A DNA stretch of 43,408 bases. Source: Reclinomonas americana ATCC 50394 (taxonomy: Eukaryota > Jakobida > Jakobea > Jakobida). The stretch covers positions 102,000 through 145,407 of the forward strand of contig PS015037.1 of NCBI GenBank assembly GCA_048213135.1, read 5' to 3'. A program made the translations under genes and the position numbers. Positions 23,152 to 33,920 of the stretch are shown piece by piece; position 1 is the stretch's first letter, and each line of letters starts with the position of its first letter. Under the pieces are notes generated by a model, which was not told where the DNA came from, did not search any database, and saw only the letters and a list, made by a program, of their open reading frames with translations.

Positions 23152-25020
23152 AGAGAATGAGAGAGACAGCAACCTGTGCACACAAGCACTCTCTCTCTCT
23201 CTCTTTCACACACACAGTGACCTTTGCCTCACCGCTCACTATGCATGTGCTTGCAGGGTGGCGCATGTGTGGGGCGATTTCTACAGTTGCGTCATGCATG
23301 ATGCATTCGGCTCTTGTGTGACATTCTCCGATCCTTATTTTGTTTTGTGCGCCAGGCATGGGATACGCGTACGGCACGCTGCTGAAGGACAAGATGCTGC
23401 AGTTCTTCCCGCAGGTGTGGCAGCACATTGAGGATCAGGTGACCACGGCGGACTACGTCAAGGCACGTGTGTGTGGATGCTCGGCTTGTGCTTTCAAGTT
23501 GTGTCGCGGCTCATTGTGTGTGCGTGCAGGAGCTGCCCAAGTGGCTCGGCGACCTGATTGCCAATGCGGGCTTGGATGTGGCTCTTGATGCGCTCTGTTG
23601 CGTTGTCTAGTCACACACTGTGTGCGTCACAATGCTGACGTTCGTGTCGTCGTTGCAGGGGAGGTCACCAAGGCGTACACGCCGGACTATGTCGAGCAGG
23701 AACAGCGTGGTATCGCTGATGGTGCGGCTTGAGTTGCATTGAGGAGCTTTGCAGAGCGTGTGCTGACTGCTGGTGTGTAGCCTCTGGTGCCGACTTCAAG
23801 ATGATTCGCCGCATCCACTTGATTGGCGAGATCACCAAGGGCCGCTGCTCGATGGCCGGCATGTGGGGACGCACCACCAAGGATGGCGGCCTCATTCAAG
23901 TGCGTGCGCTGGATTGGGACACTGATGGTGCGTGTGAATAAGGGAGAAGGGAGGAAGGGAGAGGGCGGGAAGGGATAAGGAGCAACATGCACAGGAGACC
24001 TATTCCGACTCTCTGTGCTGACACACTTGCTCCGCAGGCCCCTTCCAGTCCTTCCCCGCCGTGATTGTGTACCACCCTGACCAGACTCCGGACGGCCGCT
24101 ACGGCAGCGCATGGCTCAACGTCGGATGTGCGTCCTCACTCGTCCGCACTCCTTTCTTGTTTACCCCTCTAAATCGCTGTCGTGTNNNNNNNNNNNNNNN
24201 NNNNNATCGCGTGCTGTGTTTCTGTATTCGCACTGACCTTGTGTACACTATGCAGTGGCTTCCAGTACTCGCACTCGTCGCTGAACGTGTTCGATCCGCT
24301 CAACCAGCAGCCGCTCTACGACTGGTTCGTTGTGTTGTTGCTGTGCCACTCCATGTGTATGTGTGCGCTCACGAATGGCGATGTTCTGCAGGCACCCGCG
24401 CATCAGTTTCGCTCATTACTCCCCCTCGCTTGTTCGTCACATCACTCACACTACCTCTTCCTGTTCCACCCCTGCCACACAGACGACACCGTGTACTGGT
24501 CAGTGCCATTGCATCGTGCGCTTTCCCTCTTTGCAATCTCCTCACCCCATCCTTCACACAGGGGCATGGACTGGCTGTGCCCGTCGTACAGCCAGCGTCT
24601 CAGCGAGCGCATCACCAACCTGTACGGACAGGTGACACCGGCCAACGTCATCTCCGACATTGTGTCGTACACGGCCACTGGCGACCTGCACGTGCGTCAC
24701 CACTGCCTGCTCCTTTCCTGACACCTCCGTCGTCGTCGCTGACATGAAGTCTTCACGCTGACAGGTGGCGGTCTACGATCTGTCGCACAATGGCCTGTAC
24801 GTCGCCAACGCTCGTGGTGCGAACGAGTCGGGTCCCTTCGAGGCGTACAAGCGCCAGTTTGGTGCGTCATATATCGCCCCTGTCACTCTCTCGTCCTCTG
24901 CACCCCCGACTGACTCTTTCCTCCCCCCCCCCTGCGTCAACAGTGTACTTTGACCTGGAGAAGACGTTTGCCGAGGCTCGCCCGGGCTCGCAGCTCATCG
25001 ACCAGCAGTCGGCACTGTAA
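22673..25020 (+). CDS. Secreted C45-type Ntn hydrolase, paralogue B
   Basis: Exons: 22673-22771 (signal peptide, SLLLACLVATALVCCF), 22846-22961, 23257-23285, 23356-23462, 23530-23596, 23659-23721, 23781-23927, 24038-24127, then a 20-N run, 24256-24324, 24391-24404 (14 nt), 24483-24498 (16 nt), 24562-24691, 24765-24861 and 24944-25020. Key text is GYAYGTLLKDKMLQFFPQVW, ELPKWLGDLIANAGLDVALD, then KGRCSMAGMWGRTTKDGG and VRALDWDTDGPFQSFPA. The Cys of GRCSM (about residue 183) is the expected autocatalytic nucleophile of the C45/acyltransferase-like Ntn family. The signal peptide indicates secretion or a lysosomal site. About 80 residues present in paralogue A (from GSITGFSS to GKMGYFR) are missing at 24186-24205. 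The natural substrate is unknown. Confidence 0.82.
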
Positions 25021-25133
25021 GTGTGCTGGGTGTACTTTTGTGTTTCTTGCGTTTGTGTGTTGCCACAGTTGCCGTGTCCATGGTACGATTTCAATGAAAA
25101 CAAATACAACGTGGCACCTGATGATGGCGATGC

Positions 25134-26918
25134 TTACTCGCGCTCGGTGACGGACCACTCGGGCTTCACCTCGACAATCTTGCCCGGATTGAGGATGTTG
25201 AGTGGGTCGAGGGCGCGCTTCAGACGTCGCATGAGCTGCACGGCGGGCGCACCCAGTTCCGGCTCCAGGAACTCCATCTTGCCGATACCGATGCCGTGCT
25301 CGCCAGTGCACGTACCGCCCATGGAGATACCACTGGGAGTGCGGAAGGAAGGGTGAAGATTGTACAAAGAGGAGAGAGAGAGAGAGAGTGATTTGACCAC
25401 TCACCGCAACACCATGTTGCGGTTCAGTCGGTGAGCCTCGGCGGCCTCGCGCGCATCTCGCGGATTAAACATCTGCACTCAGGGGGTTGGTGAGTTCGCC
25501 CTTTCCACAACAGCAGAATCATGTGCACCAACGCAACGATGCACACGTGGAAGTTGCCGTCGCCCACGTGGCCAACAATCGGGCAGAACAAGAAGCTTGC
25601 GTCCAGCTCCTTCTTCGTGGCATCGATGCTGTGCGTCACAGCAGTGAGCAGACACTTCTCAGCAGGTGCACAGAGAAATTGACAACGCACCAATCGGCCA
25701 GACGAGAGATGGGCACGGCGACATCCGTGGCCATGACTTCGCGGTCGGGATCACTCACTTGCACCGCCCAGAAAGCTGCAGAGGAAATGAGGCGAGGTGT
25801 GCAGTGATTGTCGTGCGATCCTACGAACCATGCTTGCGTGCCTCCCACAGCTTTTCACTCTCCTCATGCGACTTGCTCCACACAAAGTCGTGGGTCGTGT
25901 ACCGCTTGACCTGTTGTTACACGGACGTCAGCACCAATCACCAAAAAAACACACGCAGCTCAACTCGACGCAACAATCTCACGGACGACCTCGATATCGT
26001 GCTGCACGTGCGGCTCAGGGCCCGTGAACTTGAAGCTGCCCGACATGTGAGCACGCAGCTCCTGCCACTCGCCGCTTCGACAACGAAATAACGCAACAGA
26101 ATGCACGGCGTCTCTGCCATGTTGGTGTCGGAGTAGGCATTCACCGCGCGCACCATGTGCTCGTCAAACAGCTCGACAGCGCCCAGTTGCACGTCGCGCT
26201 GCAAGATCTTGATCACGGCATCGCACGCATCCTTCACGGAGGCGAAGCTGACCACGGCCACGGCCTGCGCGATTCACGGTGAGTGCACTGTCAACTGCTC
26301 TTCTCGATAGTGGAATGCACACGCAAACCTGGTACTTCGGGATCACACGCAGACGCAGCGTGGCCTCGGTGATGATGCCGAGTGTGCCCTCTGAGCCCAC
26401 AAACAGACGCGACAGATCGTATCCTGGCGGTGGGAAGAAAGGGTCGTCAGCGAGTGCCAGGAAGGAGCACAAGATTGTGGTGATCGCACCTGCACTCGAC
26501 TTGCGAGCGCGCTGTCCCGTCTTCACAATTGAGCCGTCGGCCAGCACGACGGTCAGGCTGATGACTTGGTGCTTCCTGGAGAGGAAGGAGGAGGAGGGAG
26601 AGGAGAAGGAGAAGGAGGAGAAAAAGTACTTAGTAATCAAAAGCGCAACGACATCGCTGCGGAAACAAACACAGATGGCACAACGAGAGAGAGAGAGAGG
26701 AAGGTGTACGCGACACTTCGCGTGCAGAACGGGCGAAGGACAAAGAATGTGGTGCTCAAACAACGCCGGTCGAGCAAGGTACAGTCGGAAGTGGGTACAG
26801 AGTGAGTACAAGAGCAATGACATCGGTGCACGAGGACAGGGAAAGTGGCATATGACGCAAACCCCACAGCAGCGATGTTGAAATGAGAGTAATGCCACGA
26901 GGTGAGAAAGGAAATCGT

Positions 26919-26954
<36 letters not shown>

Positions 26955-28124
26955 AGGAACAGGGAGCAAGATTGCAAGAGTCGCCGAAACGGCAGAGGAA
27001 GCGATGCGGGATGCAGCTGTCGACCACAGAGAGAGTCGGAAGACGGTACAGAGTGACCGAAAGAGCAACGACGTCAGCGCAAAAAAACACGAGAAAAACA
27101 GGAACAGTGAAAGAATGAAGGAAATGCAAAAGAAGCTGAGCGTGTATCATGATTGATATAGCGAGAACAGCGACAGGGAACGAGCGCAGCGCCACAAACA
27201 ACAAAGTCGAGCACATAGTGAGACAGAAAGAATGCACGACATCGGTGAGGAGAAAAGAATGCAAGCGAAACACAGTGTATGACTCCCTCTCCTCTTTACT
27301 CCAACACGCAACATGGTTCCATAACGCACGGCATTCGTCCCACTGCACGAGGTGGCACACATGCCGCCGATGCACGCACCAGGCGCCGGATCCTGCACAC
27401 ACACACACACACACAAACAATCAGTTCACCAACCAGCTAGCTCGCTTCCCCGCCCCTTCGCAAGCAACGCAACCACTCCCAAAAAGAGGCCATACTGCTT
27501 GCAGTGCTCATTGAGGTGCATCCAGCCAACACCCGGCTGCACCACACAGTCGGCGTCGTCGACATTGACTCGCAAGATCTTGTCCATGCGGCTGAAATCC
27601 ATGCACACACCGCCTTGCGGCGCCGTCGTGTGACCCTCCAGACTCGTGCCCGCAGCGAAAGGAATGATCGGAATGCGCCATCGTGCACACACCTTGACAA
27701 TCTCCGAAACCTGACGCCATGACAATCTCTCTCAATCACCAGCAATGCACACACACACAATGCACGATGCATGCATACAAGGAAAAACCTCTTCAGTGCT
27801 CTCTGGCCACACCACCGCCTGCGGCCACTCTGGCAACGCACACCCTGTTCTCTCCTTCCCGCGCTGCTCCAGATCCGCGCGCAGTGTCGAGTACTTGTCG
27901 CGGCCGAGCAGTTGCGAGAGTTGCCGGTGTGCCTCGGGGTACACGTTCTCAAACGGCGACTTTTCCGGGTTGTGATCGGCGCGCCACACGTCACTGTGGC
28001 GAGGAGGAGGAGGAGGAGAAGGAGAAGGAGGTGCGGTCACTGAGGCAGCGACGGCTGTGGTGCCGACAGTCAGCACCAGAGCAGCGGTGCTGGTGGCCCA
28101 CGCCAGCGCGCGTCGGAAGAACAT
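25134..28124 (-). CDS. LDHD: D-lactate dehydrogenase (cytochrome), FAD-dependent, mitochondrial type
   Basis: Twelve exons in gene order: 28124-27789, 27710-27474, 27392-27313, 26575-26490, 26423-26329, 26264-26098, 26035-25990, 25910-25829, 25775-25691, 25628-25538, 25472-25405, 25332-25134. They total 1572 bp, giving 523 residues, close to LDHD/Dld1 lengths. The enzyme oxidises D-lactate to pyruvate and passes electrons to cytochrome c. The N-terminus (MFFRRALAWATSTAALVL) looks like a mitochondrial presequence. The FAD-binding fold shows PFAAGTSLEGHTTAPQGG, VQPGVGWMHLNEHCKQYG, DPAPGACIGGMCATSCSGTN and LFVGSEGTLGIITEATLRL. The C-terminal oxidase domain shows CPIVGHVGDGNFHVCI (metal/substrate His region) and GTCTGEHGIGIGKMEFL, ending in DPLNILNPGK. 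Four introns use donor GTTGCG. Its stop lies 113 bp from the convergent hydrolase B gene. Confidence 0.95.
26576..27312 (-). repeat. Long LDHD intron 3 with degenerate minisatellite and (GA)n
   Basis: A 737-bp intron, far longer than the gene's other introns. On the plus strand it is purine-rich and holds four related boxes of the type GCAACGACATCG-x-TGC near 26645, 26813, 27064 and 27232, plus a (GA)n tract at about 26921-26950. The spacing is about 168, 251 and 168 bp, so this is a decayed tandem array, pyrimidine-rich on the gene strand. The intron joins RYGTM to KHQVIS with correct phase. Confidence 0.7.
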
Positions 28125-28191
28125 GGCGACAATGAAAAGACACGTGCAGGACGATCGCTCTTCGTGGTTTGTTGTTTTACATTCTTGTGTT

Positions 28192-29576
28192 TCATGGCAC
28201 ACTGCAGGGCACCACAGGCGCCGGTAATGTCAATCCCTGTCAAGCGATGAGGTGAGGGAGAGTGCGATACAGAATACACATTGCATGAACGATTTAACGC
28301 ACCTCCATTAACCGGCGGGCCATTTTGGCTTCCTCCAGCGAGGGCACGCGCAGCACAAAGGTGTCGGGCTTGAGGACCAGACTGCTCGTGTGCAGGCCGT
28401 CCTCGCTGCAGTGTGAGCTGTCGCTTGAGGACCACATGATGGACTCGTCAATGGTCACGGCCTGGTCGCTGGTGTGTCGTGGTCGCTGCCGCTGCAAGGC
28501 CGGCACCGGTGGGCTCATGCGGGCCGACGAGTACTGTGGTCCAGCGCGAGTAACGGCAGCACCGTCGCCATCATCGTAAACGTCGTCATCGTCGTCGTCG
28601 TCGCGATGAAGTGTGACGGCTGAGTTGATTCGCCTCGGCGGCCGCCGTGTGTACTCGGGCGGAGGTGGCAAGCGTGGCGATGGCGTTGGTGCGCATCTGG
28701 CCGCAGCTGTTGCGCCGATGATGGGCGTCGACGGAGTCGTGCACGTGCTGGTGGCCGCGGAGCTGTCGTCCCCCCCGCCGTGTTCCACCAACGCCGTCAG
28801 TCGCGGGCTCTCCAGGTTGTCGCTGCAGCCCATGCTCATGGCCTTGACCATTACCAGACGCTCCACTTCGCGCATGCGAGTGCAATTCTCCCGTTCAACG
28901 TTGACCACTGGTGAGAGAGAGGGGGAGGGACAGTGTGAGTGCAAGTCAGTCGTCATGTTCGGGTTCTTCTTGTTGTTGCCCACGAAACATTCACGGCGAT
29001 ATCGAAGTTCCTCGCGCTGCCGCAGCCTGCGCTCCTCCCGCTGCAGCTCCCGCACGCGGTGGCCCGACGCACACACGCAGACGCACAGCAGCGGGAAGCA
29101 CAGCACACACAGCGTGTTCTCCAACCACACCGGTCCCGACGCCGGCACATCGCGATCACCAAACCCACTCTGCCTCCCATCAGTCCCCGGCACGCCCGGA
29201 GCCCTTCGCCACCTGCACCGCACCCAACAACAATGAGCACTGTACCACGAAAGCACGAGACGGAGATGGGACGCAACATTCCCCAACAGCAGAAGCGATC
29301 TGTGTGTCGAGGATGATAAGGTGAGCACGCGCGATCAGACATACCAAACAGGCGTCGCACACACATACCTTGCTCTCTGCTCGACAACACTGGAGGCACT
29401 GGATCAGGCATCAGTTCCAACTCAGGGTGCTCGGCCAACACACTGTCAACCAGCGAGTCCAACACAGACATCGGTGTCGCAGTCATTGTTGTTGTTGTCG
29501 CACGCATCATGATCGCCACCACAATGTCGTCGGGTGAGATAGCTGTGAAGCCACATTCGTCAGTGCTCGTGTGCAT
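28192..29576 (-). CDS. Unrecognised single-pass membrane protein (367 aa)
   Basis: Five exons in gene order (29576-29369, 29299-29278, 29212-28989, 28907-28303, 28236-28192) total 1104 bp and close in frame; exon 2 is a 22-nt microexon with a GTTGCG donor. The start (MHTSTDECGFTAISPDD) is the first in-frame ATG after GA-rich upstream DNA and is the least certain part. Residues of exon 1 include SVLDSLVDSVLAEHPELELM. A single hydrophobic segment (LCVLCFPLLCVCVCA) is followed by a charged, probably coiled stretch (RELQREERRLRQREELRYRR), a Ser/Thr/Pro-rich region and an Asp run. The end segment is VLKPDTFVLRVPSLEEAKMA. No family was recognised. The gene ends 67 bp before the LDHD start codon on the same strand. 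Confidence 0.65.
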
Positions 29577-30818
29577 TCCCGAAGTGTGAGTTGAGTTGGA
29601 TTGGGAGGGAACAAAAAAAGGGAGAGTCAACGAGACACAGAGGGAGACAAGGCGCGATTCGTTCGTGCAAACGGTGAGTGGCACGTGACAGAGAGAGACA
29701 GGGGGGGGGAGCGAAGAGAATGGGTGTGTGTGAGGTGTGTGTGTGTGTGTGGTTTGGTGGATTGCGAGTGAGTGAGTTGGAGAGTGACGAGAGGAGACAC
29801 GAAGAAGAGAGATCCGCGCCAATGCGGTGGTTTCAGACATGATTTGTGAGGAGAGACAGGGGAGAGGGAGTGAGAGGCGGAGAGGCAAAGTGATGTAGGT
29901 GTGTGATAGTGTGAGAGTGCGTGTATGTGTGTGTGGAAGGAAGGAGAGGGAGGGAGGGGAAGAGAGAGAGAGAGACAGAAAGAGGGTGAGGGAGATCTGC
30001 AACTCACCTGCGTTGGATCTCCCTTGTTCGTCGCGAGGAGTTGTTCACCACGTGTGCGTGCGTGTGCTTGTGTGCGTTGCTGCGTGTCGCTGGTGTGGAC
30101 GATGAGTGCGACTGCTGCACGTTGCTCACGAGACACGACGGAAATGGAGATGTGGCTGCGAAAATTGGTGCAATCAATCAATTGATGTGTGTGTCTTTTT
30201 GGCGCGCAACTCACTCCGCGGGGGATGTGGCATGTGGAGGGGCGGGGGAGGGAGAGAGAGTGTGTGGAGAGGGAGGGAGGAGGTAAACCTGCAGACAGAG
30301 GATCGGGAGAGTGTTCGGTTTGCGAAAATGGCACTCGATATTGCGATGCAGCTGTCGTGGGTCTTGCTTGGCTGCAAGTGTTTTATCGCATCCATCGCGT
30401 TGAACGTCACAGAAATTATTGCGACGCCGCCGCTGCTTAGCTTACCTCACAGATACAGACCCGGCTTTGCAAATTTGCTGTGTTAATTACAGTTGTACAG
30501 TACCTGCTGCTGGCATTGGCCTTTCCCGAATTCGATGTGCCGTGTATGATCGCAGAAAACACTATTGCGTCTATGCAAGTGCGTCAAATCCACTGGTCAA
30601 CCACGCTTATGCGGTGAAGATCGCAGTTCTCGACTTGCTGTTCGGAGCTCCGAGAGCGAATTCGAACACACACACACAAGGAACCTGCTGCTTCCTCAAG
30701 AATGGTGTCTGTGTTGATGTTTTGGATACGGTTGAACTTGGTCATCAAGACAGATGTTGCTTGTTTGTTGCGATGAATTGTTAGACCTGCAATCGGGAAA
30801 AAGATTCAACCATGTTGA
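29577..30818. other. Stretch without a supported gene
   Basis: Contains GA- and GT-rich microsatellite DNA (about 29690-30000 and 30230-30300) upstream of the 367-aa gene, then more balanced sequence to the gap. Open frames here are low complexity or lack splice and coding support. Nothing else recognised. Confidence 0.5.
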
Positions 30819-31552
30819 NNNNNNNNNNNNNNNNNNNNNNNNNNNNNNNNNNNNNNNNNNNNNNNNNNNNNNNNNNNNNNNNNNNNNNNNNNNNNNNNNN
30901 NNNNNNNNNNNNNNNNNNNNNNNNNNNNNNNNNNNNNNNNNNNNNNNNNNNNNNNNNNNNNNNNNNNNNNNNNNNNNNNNNNNNNNNNNNNNNNNNNNNN
31001 NNNNNNNNNNNNNNNNNNNNNNNNNNNNNNNNNNNNNNNNNNNNNNNNNNNNNNNNNNNNNNNNNNNNNNNNNNNNNNNNNNNNNNNNNNNNNNNNNNNN
31101 NNNNNNNNNNNNNNNNNNNNNNNNNNNNNNNNNNNNNNNNNNNNNNNNNNNNNNNNNNNNNNNNNNNNNNNNNNNNNNNNNNNNNNNNNNNNNNNNNNNN
31201 NNNNNNNNNNNNNNNNNNNNNNNNNNNNNNNNNNNNNNNNNNNNNNNNNNNNNNNNNNNNNNNNNNNNNNNNNNNNNNNNNNNNNNNNNNNNNNNNNNNN
31301 NNNNNNNNNNNNNNNNNNNNNNNNNNNNNNNNNNNNNNNNNNNNNNNNNNNNNNNNNNNNNNNNNNNNNNNNNNNNNNNNNNNNNNNNNNNNNNNNNNNN
31401 NNNNNNNNNNNNNNNNNNNNNNNNNNNNNNNNNNNNNNNNNNNNNNNNNNNNNNNNNNNNNNNNNNNNNNNNNNNNNNNNNNNNNNNNNNNNNNNNNNNN
31501 NNNNNNNNNNNNNNNNNNNNNNNNNNNNNNNNNNNNNNNNNNNNNNNNNNNN
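30819..31552. other. Assembly gap (734 N)
   Basis: Run of N. A dispersed repeat begins about 33 bp after its right end, so an interspersed element may occupy the gap. Confidence 0.99.
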
Positions 31553-31585
31553 GTTGTTGTTGCCTCGTTTGCATCTGCAATTACA

Positions 31586-31663
31586 ACAAAACACTTTATT
31601 CACCACATTCCAATAATGCGACCAATGTCCACAAATCCCTTGCCGACGATGACCATTGGTACA
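31586..31663. repeat. Dispersed repeat copy 1
   Basis: About 75 bp starting CAAAACACTTT closely resembles 42821-42897, with shared boxes CAATAATGCGAC, AATGTCCACAAATC and TTGCCGAC-ATGACC. By eye roughly 80-85 percent of positions agree. On the minus strand both copies can be read as VIVGK-FVDI-RII-MW, so a decayed element coding sequence is possible. Confidence 0.65.
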
Positions 31664-31850
31664 TGTTGGTGAACGTCGCTTGTCGAATCAAGTTCCCTGA
31701 GTAACAACTACACGTGGGTACATCACTAGCAATGCCAGCTTCTCCACAGTACGGCTGCTCTTCCGTGGGTTCCCGTCACCTCCTGCGTTGCGTGCCAGCT
31801 GCCACTCAATAATCAATAGCGAGCGTGGCGCTCACGTTTTGCGAATGCAG

Positions 31851-32175
31851 GCGTACCAAGCCGCCACTCACGCCTTTACGTGCGCCATGGGTGAGTATGA
31901 AGAATTGCTCGCATCTTGCATGGTCCCCTGCAAAGTAGCAGACTTAACATCTTCTGATTGGTATCCTACTCTCCCGTCGCCTCTCCCTTGTGTGTCGTCC
32001 CTACTTTGCCTGCATCCACAGAGAACAACTGGTCGACACGCCCACACATCATCTGGGGCTTCGATGTGGCCACCGGCAAAATCACCTTGTCCGGCGTGCC
32101 GGTGTCGCCTGGCATCCTCATCCCCCCGGTCACCGCGCCCTGGGCCGTGATCCCAAACTCGGTATGTGACATGTG
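31851..32175 (+). CDS. Partial plus-strand gene, unrecognised product
   Basis: Two exons are supported: 31851-31890 (AYQAATHAFTCAM) and from 32022, joined in phase 1 by a GTGAGT donor and a pyrimidine-rich acceptor. The second exon encodes NNWSTRPHIIWGFDVATGK, ITLSGVPVSPGILIPPVTAP and WAVIPNS. It can either stop at 32173-32175 (SVCDM then TGA) or splice at a GTATGT donor after 32161 (phase 0). The text looks like conserved coding sequence, but I do not recognise a family. The 5' exons probably lie between the gap and 31850. An ATG at about 31732 is possible but its splice phase does not fit simply. Confidence 0.5.
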
Positions 32176-32455
32176 AGTGCAAGCACGTGTGAAACTGCAA
32201 CTTGCAATCAAGAGTTGTACATCCACTTCACACTCAATCAAAGATCCTGAGATAAACAACACATACACACACACAGATATGCTTCTCCGCCTCCACCAAC
32301 TCAGTCCATGCCGTTGGACGGCGCGTGAGGCGGAGAGAAAGGGGCGGACGGCTCACCCATCCACATATACACAGGGTAGACACAACGAGAAAAAAAGAGG
32401 TGAAAGTGGGAGGGAAGGTTAGACGTAAAGAAACAGGCCAAACATGTCGATATGC

Positions 32456-32978
32456 TCAGGGTGCATAGAGCGAGCGAGGCGACTTGCCGCCCTGGCGCTT
32501 CCACTGATGCTCCAACTTGCTGTCCTCCTCCTCGGCAAGCTCCCTGGCCAGGTGGTCGTCGTGTTGCACAATGCTGCGCGGCCGACGAGTGAGACACGAC
32601 AACAAACAAGGGAAATGAGGATTGAGCATCACGCACTACTCCCACAGAGAGGGGAACTGCGACCGAGTGATGCGGCTTCCAGTGGCAAATTCCTGCACCG
32701 CACTGGTGAGACCCATGCACGGAGAAACTTTCTCCTTCGAGACAAGCGAGACGCAACGCGAACAAGGTTTCCCAGTTGCTCTCGGCTCCAGCCAAGGGTG
32801 CGGCATTGCTCTGTGTGGCGAGTGAGTGCAAGACCACAATGTTATCGCGGGGAGGCAGTTTTCGAGAATCACGCAACCCGGCAGCTGCAACAGACGAGAA
32901 ACCGTGAGTATGATGAGGTGCAAGACTGCTGACGATCAGAATTGCTCACCTTGCTGACGTAGTACTTGTACAACTCAT
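32456..32978 (-). CDS. 3' end of an unrecognised minus-strand gene, with a 7-nt microexon
   Basis: Five exons in gene order: 32978-32950, 32884-32878 (7 nt), 32810-32758, 32692-32637 and 32573-32456, with consistent phases. They read DELYKYYVSK, then LPE across the microexon, QCRTLGWSREQLGNLVR, EFATGSRITRSQFPSLWEY, IVQHDDHLARELAEEEDSK, LEHQWKRQGGKSPRSLYAP and a stop. The 86 visible residues are charged and helical in character. Two donors are GTTGCG. The upstream exons are not visible: above 32978 lie the minisatellite and a gap. No family was recognised. The exons are too short to appear as long open frames, so automatic tools could miss them. Confidence 0.6.
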
Positions 32979-33158
32979 CTGCGCACAGAAGAATGTCAGG
33001 ATGCACACAGAAACACACACACTCACGGACAAGCACTCATGCACTCAGTCAAAAACAGACGCATGGCATACTAATCTCCCCCAAACAGTTACAATCGTAC
33101 CCGTGCAGTCATTGCATACGACTGTCTCTCACTCGGATACACGCACGTACACAACAAT

Positions 33159-33878
33159 CTGGTGCACGATTCTCTCTCTCTCTCTCACACACAGACTCGT
33201 ACTTACTCATTGACAAGCACAAACACACGCTCACAGATTCACAGTCACGGTGCACGATCTCTCTCGCTCGCTCACACATGCAAACACGCGCACATACACA
33301 TTCACAGACAAGCACACACAGTCATGGTGCACGACTGTCTCTCACACAGAGAAACGCATGCACACAGACAACCTGGTGCACATTTCTCTCTCTCTCTCTC
33401 ACACACACAGACTCGCACATACTCATTGACAAGCACAAACACTCACTCAAAGATTCACAGTCATGGTGCACAATCTCTCTCGCTCGCTCATACACACGTA
33501 AGCACGCCCACATACACATTCACAGACATGCACACACAGTCATGATGCACGACTGTCTCTCACACAGAGAAACAAACACACGCACACAAACCATCTGGTG
33601 CACGATTCTCACCCTTTCTCTTTCTCTCTCGCTCGCACACACACACACGCAAACACACCCACATACACATTCACAGACAAGCACACACAACTATGGTGCA
33701 CGACTGTCTCTCACACAGAGAAACAAACACAAGCACACAAACCATCTGGTGCACGATTCTCCCTCCCTCTCTCTCTCGCACACAAAGACATGCACTCACT
33801 CACTCACTCACACACCGTCATGACACACGAACGACTCTCACACAGAGACACGCATGCATACATACAATCTGGTGCACG

Positions 33879-33920
<42 letters not shown>
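33159..33920. repeat. Degenerate minisatellite array ending in (CT)n
   Basis: Units start with CTGGTGCACGATTCTCTC at 33159, 33373, 33595, 33746 and 33869, giving periods of 214, 222, 151 and 123 bp. A half-period echo carries GTGCACGA-TCTCTC boxes. Units contain CA-rich text, ATTCACAGACAAGCACACA and GTCTCTCACACAGAGA boxes. The array ends in pure (CT)n that runs into the 33921-34321 gap. Confidence 0.85.

Noticed and set aside
22860-23428. Overlapping frames with runs of SLSLSL or RERERE
   Set aside because: Products of the (GA)n tract in hydrolase B intron 2.
28953-30002. Extension of the 367-aa protein upstream to 30002
   Set aside because: The upstream frame is GA/CT-repeat translation (SLSLSLSS, HTHTRTLT). 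The ATG at 29576 is the first with protein-like sequence after it.
30106-30486. 126-aa frame with a hydrophobic patch upstream of the 734-N gap
   Set aside because: No splice context, atypical composition and no recognisable motif; not supported as a gene.
33162-33823. 285-aa frame of HTHSLSLS-type residues
   Set aside because: A direct translation of the CA/CT minisatellite. No coding signal.
33159-33920. Regularly spaced repeats suggesting a CRISPR array
   Set aside because: Units vary in length (123-222 bp), the spacers are themselves repetitive, and the DNA is intron-bearing eukaryotic sequence.
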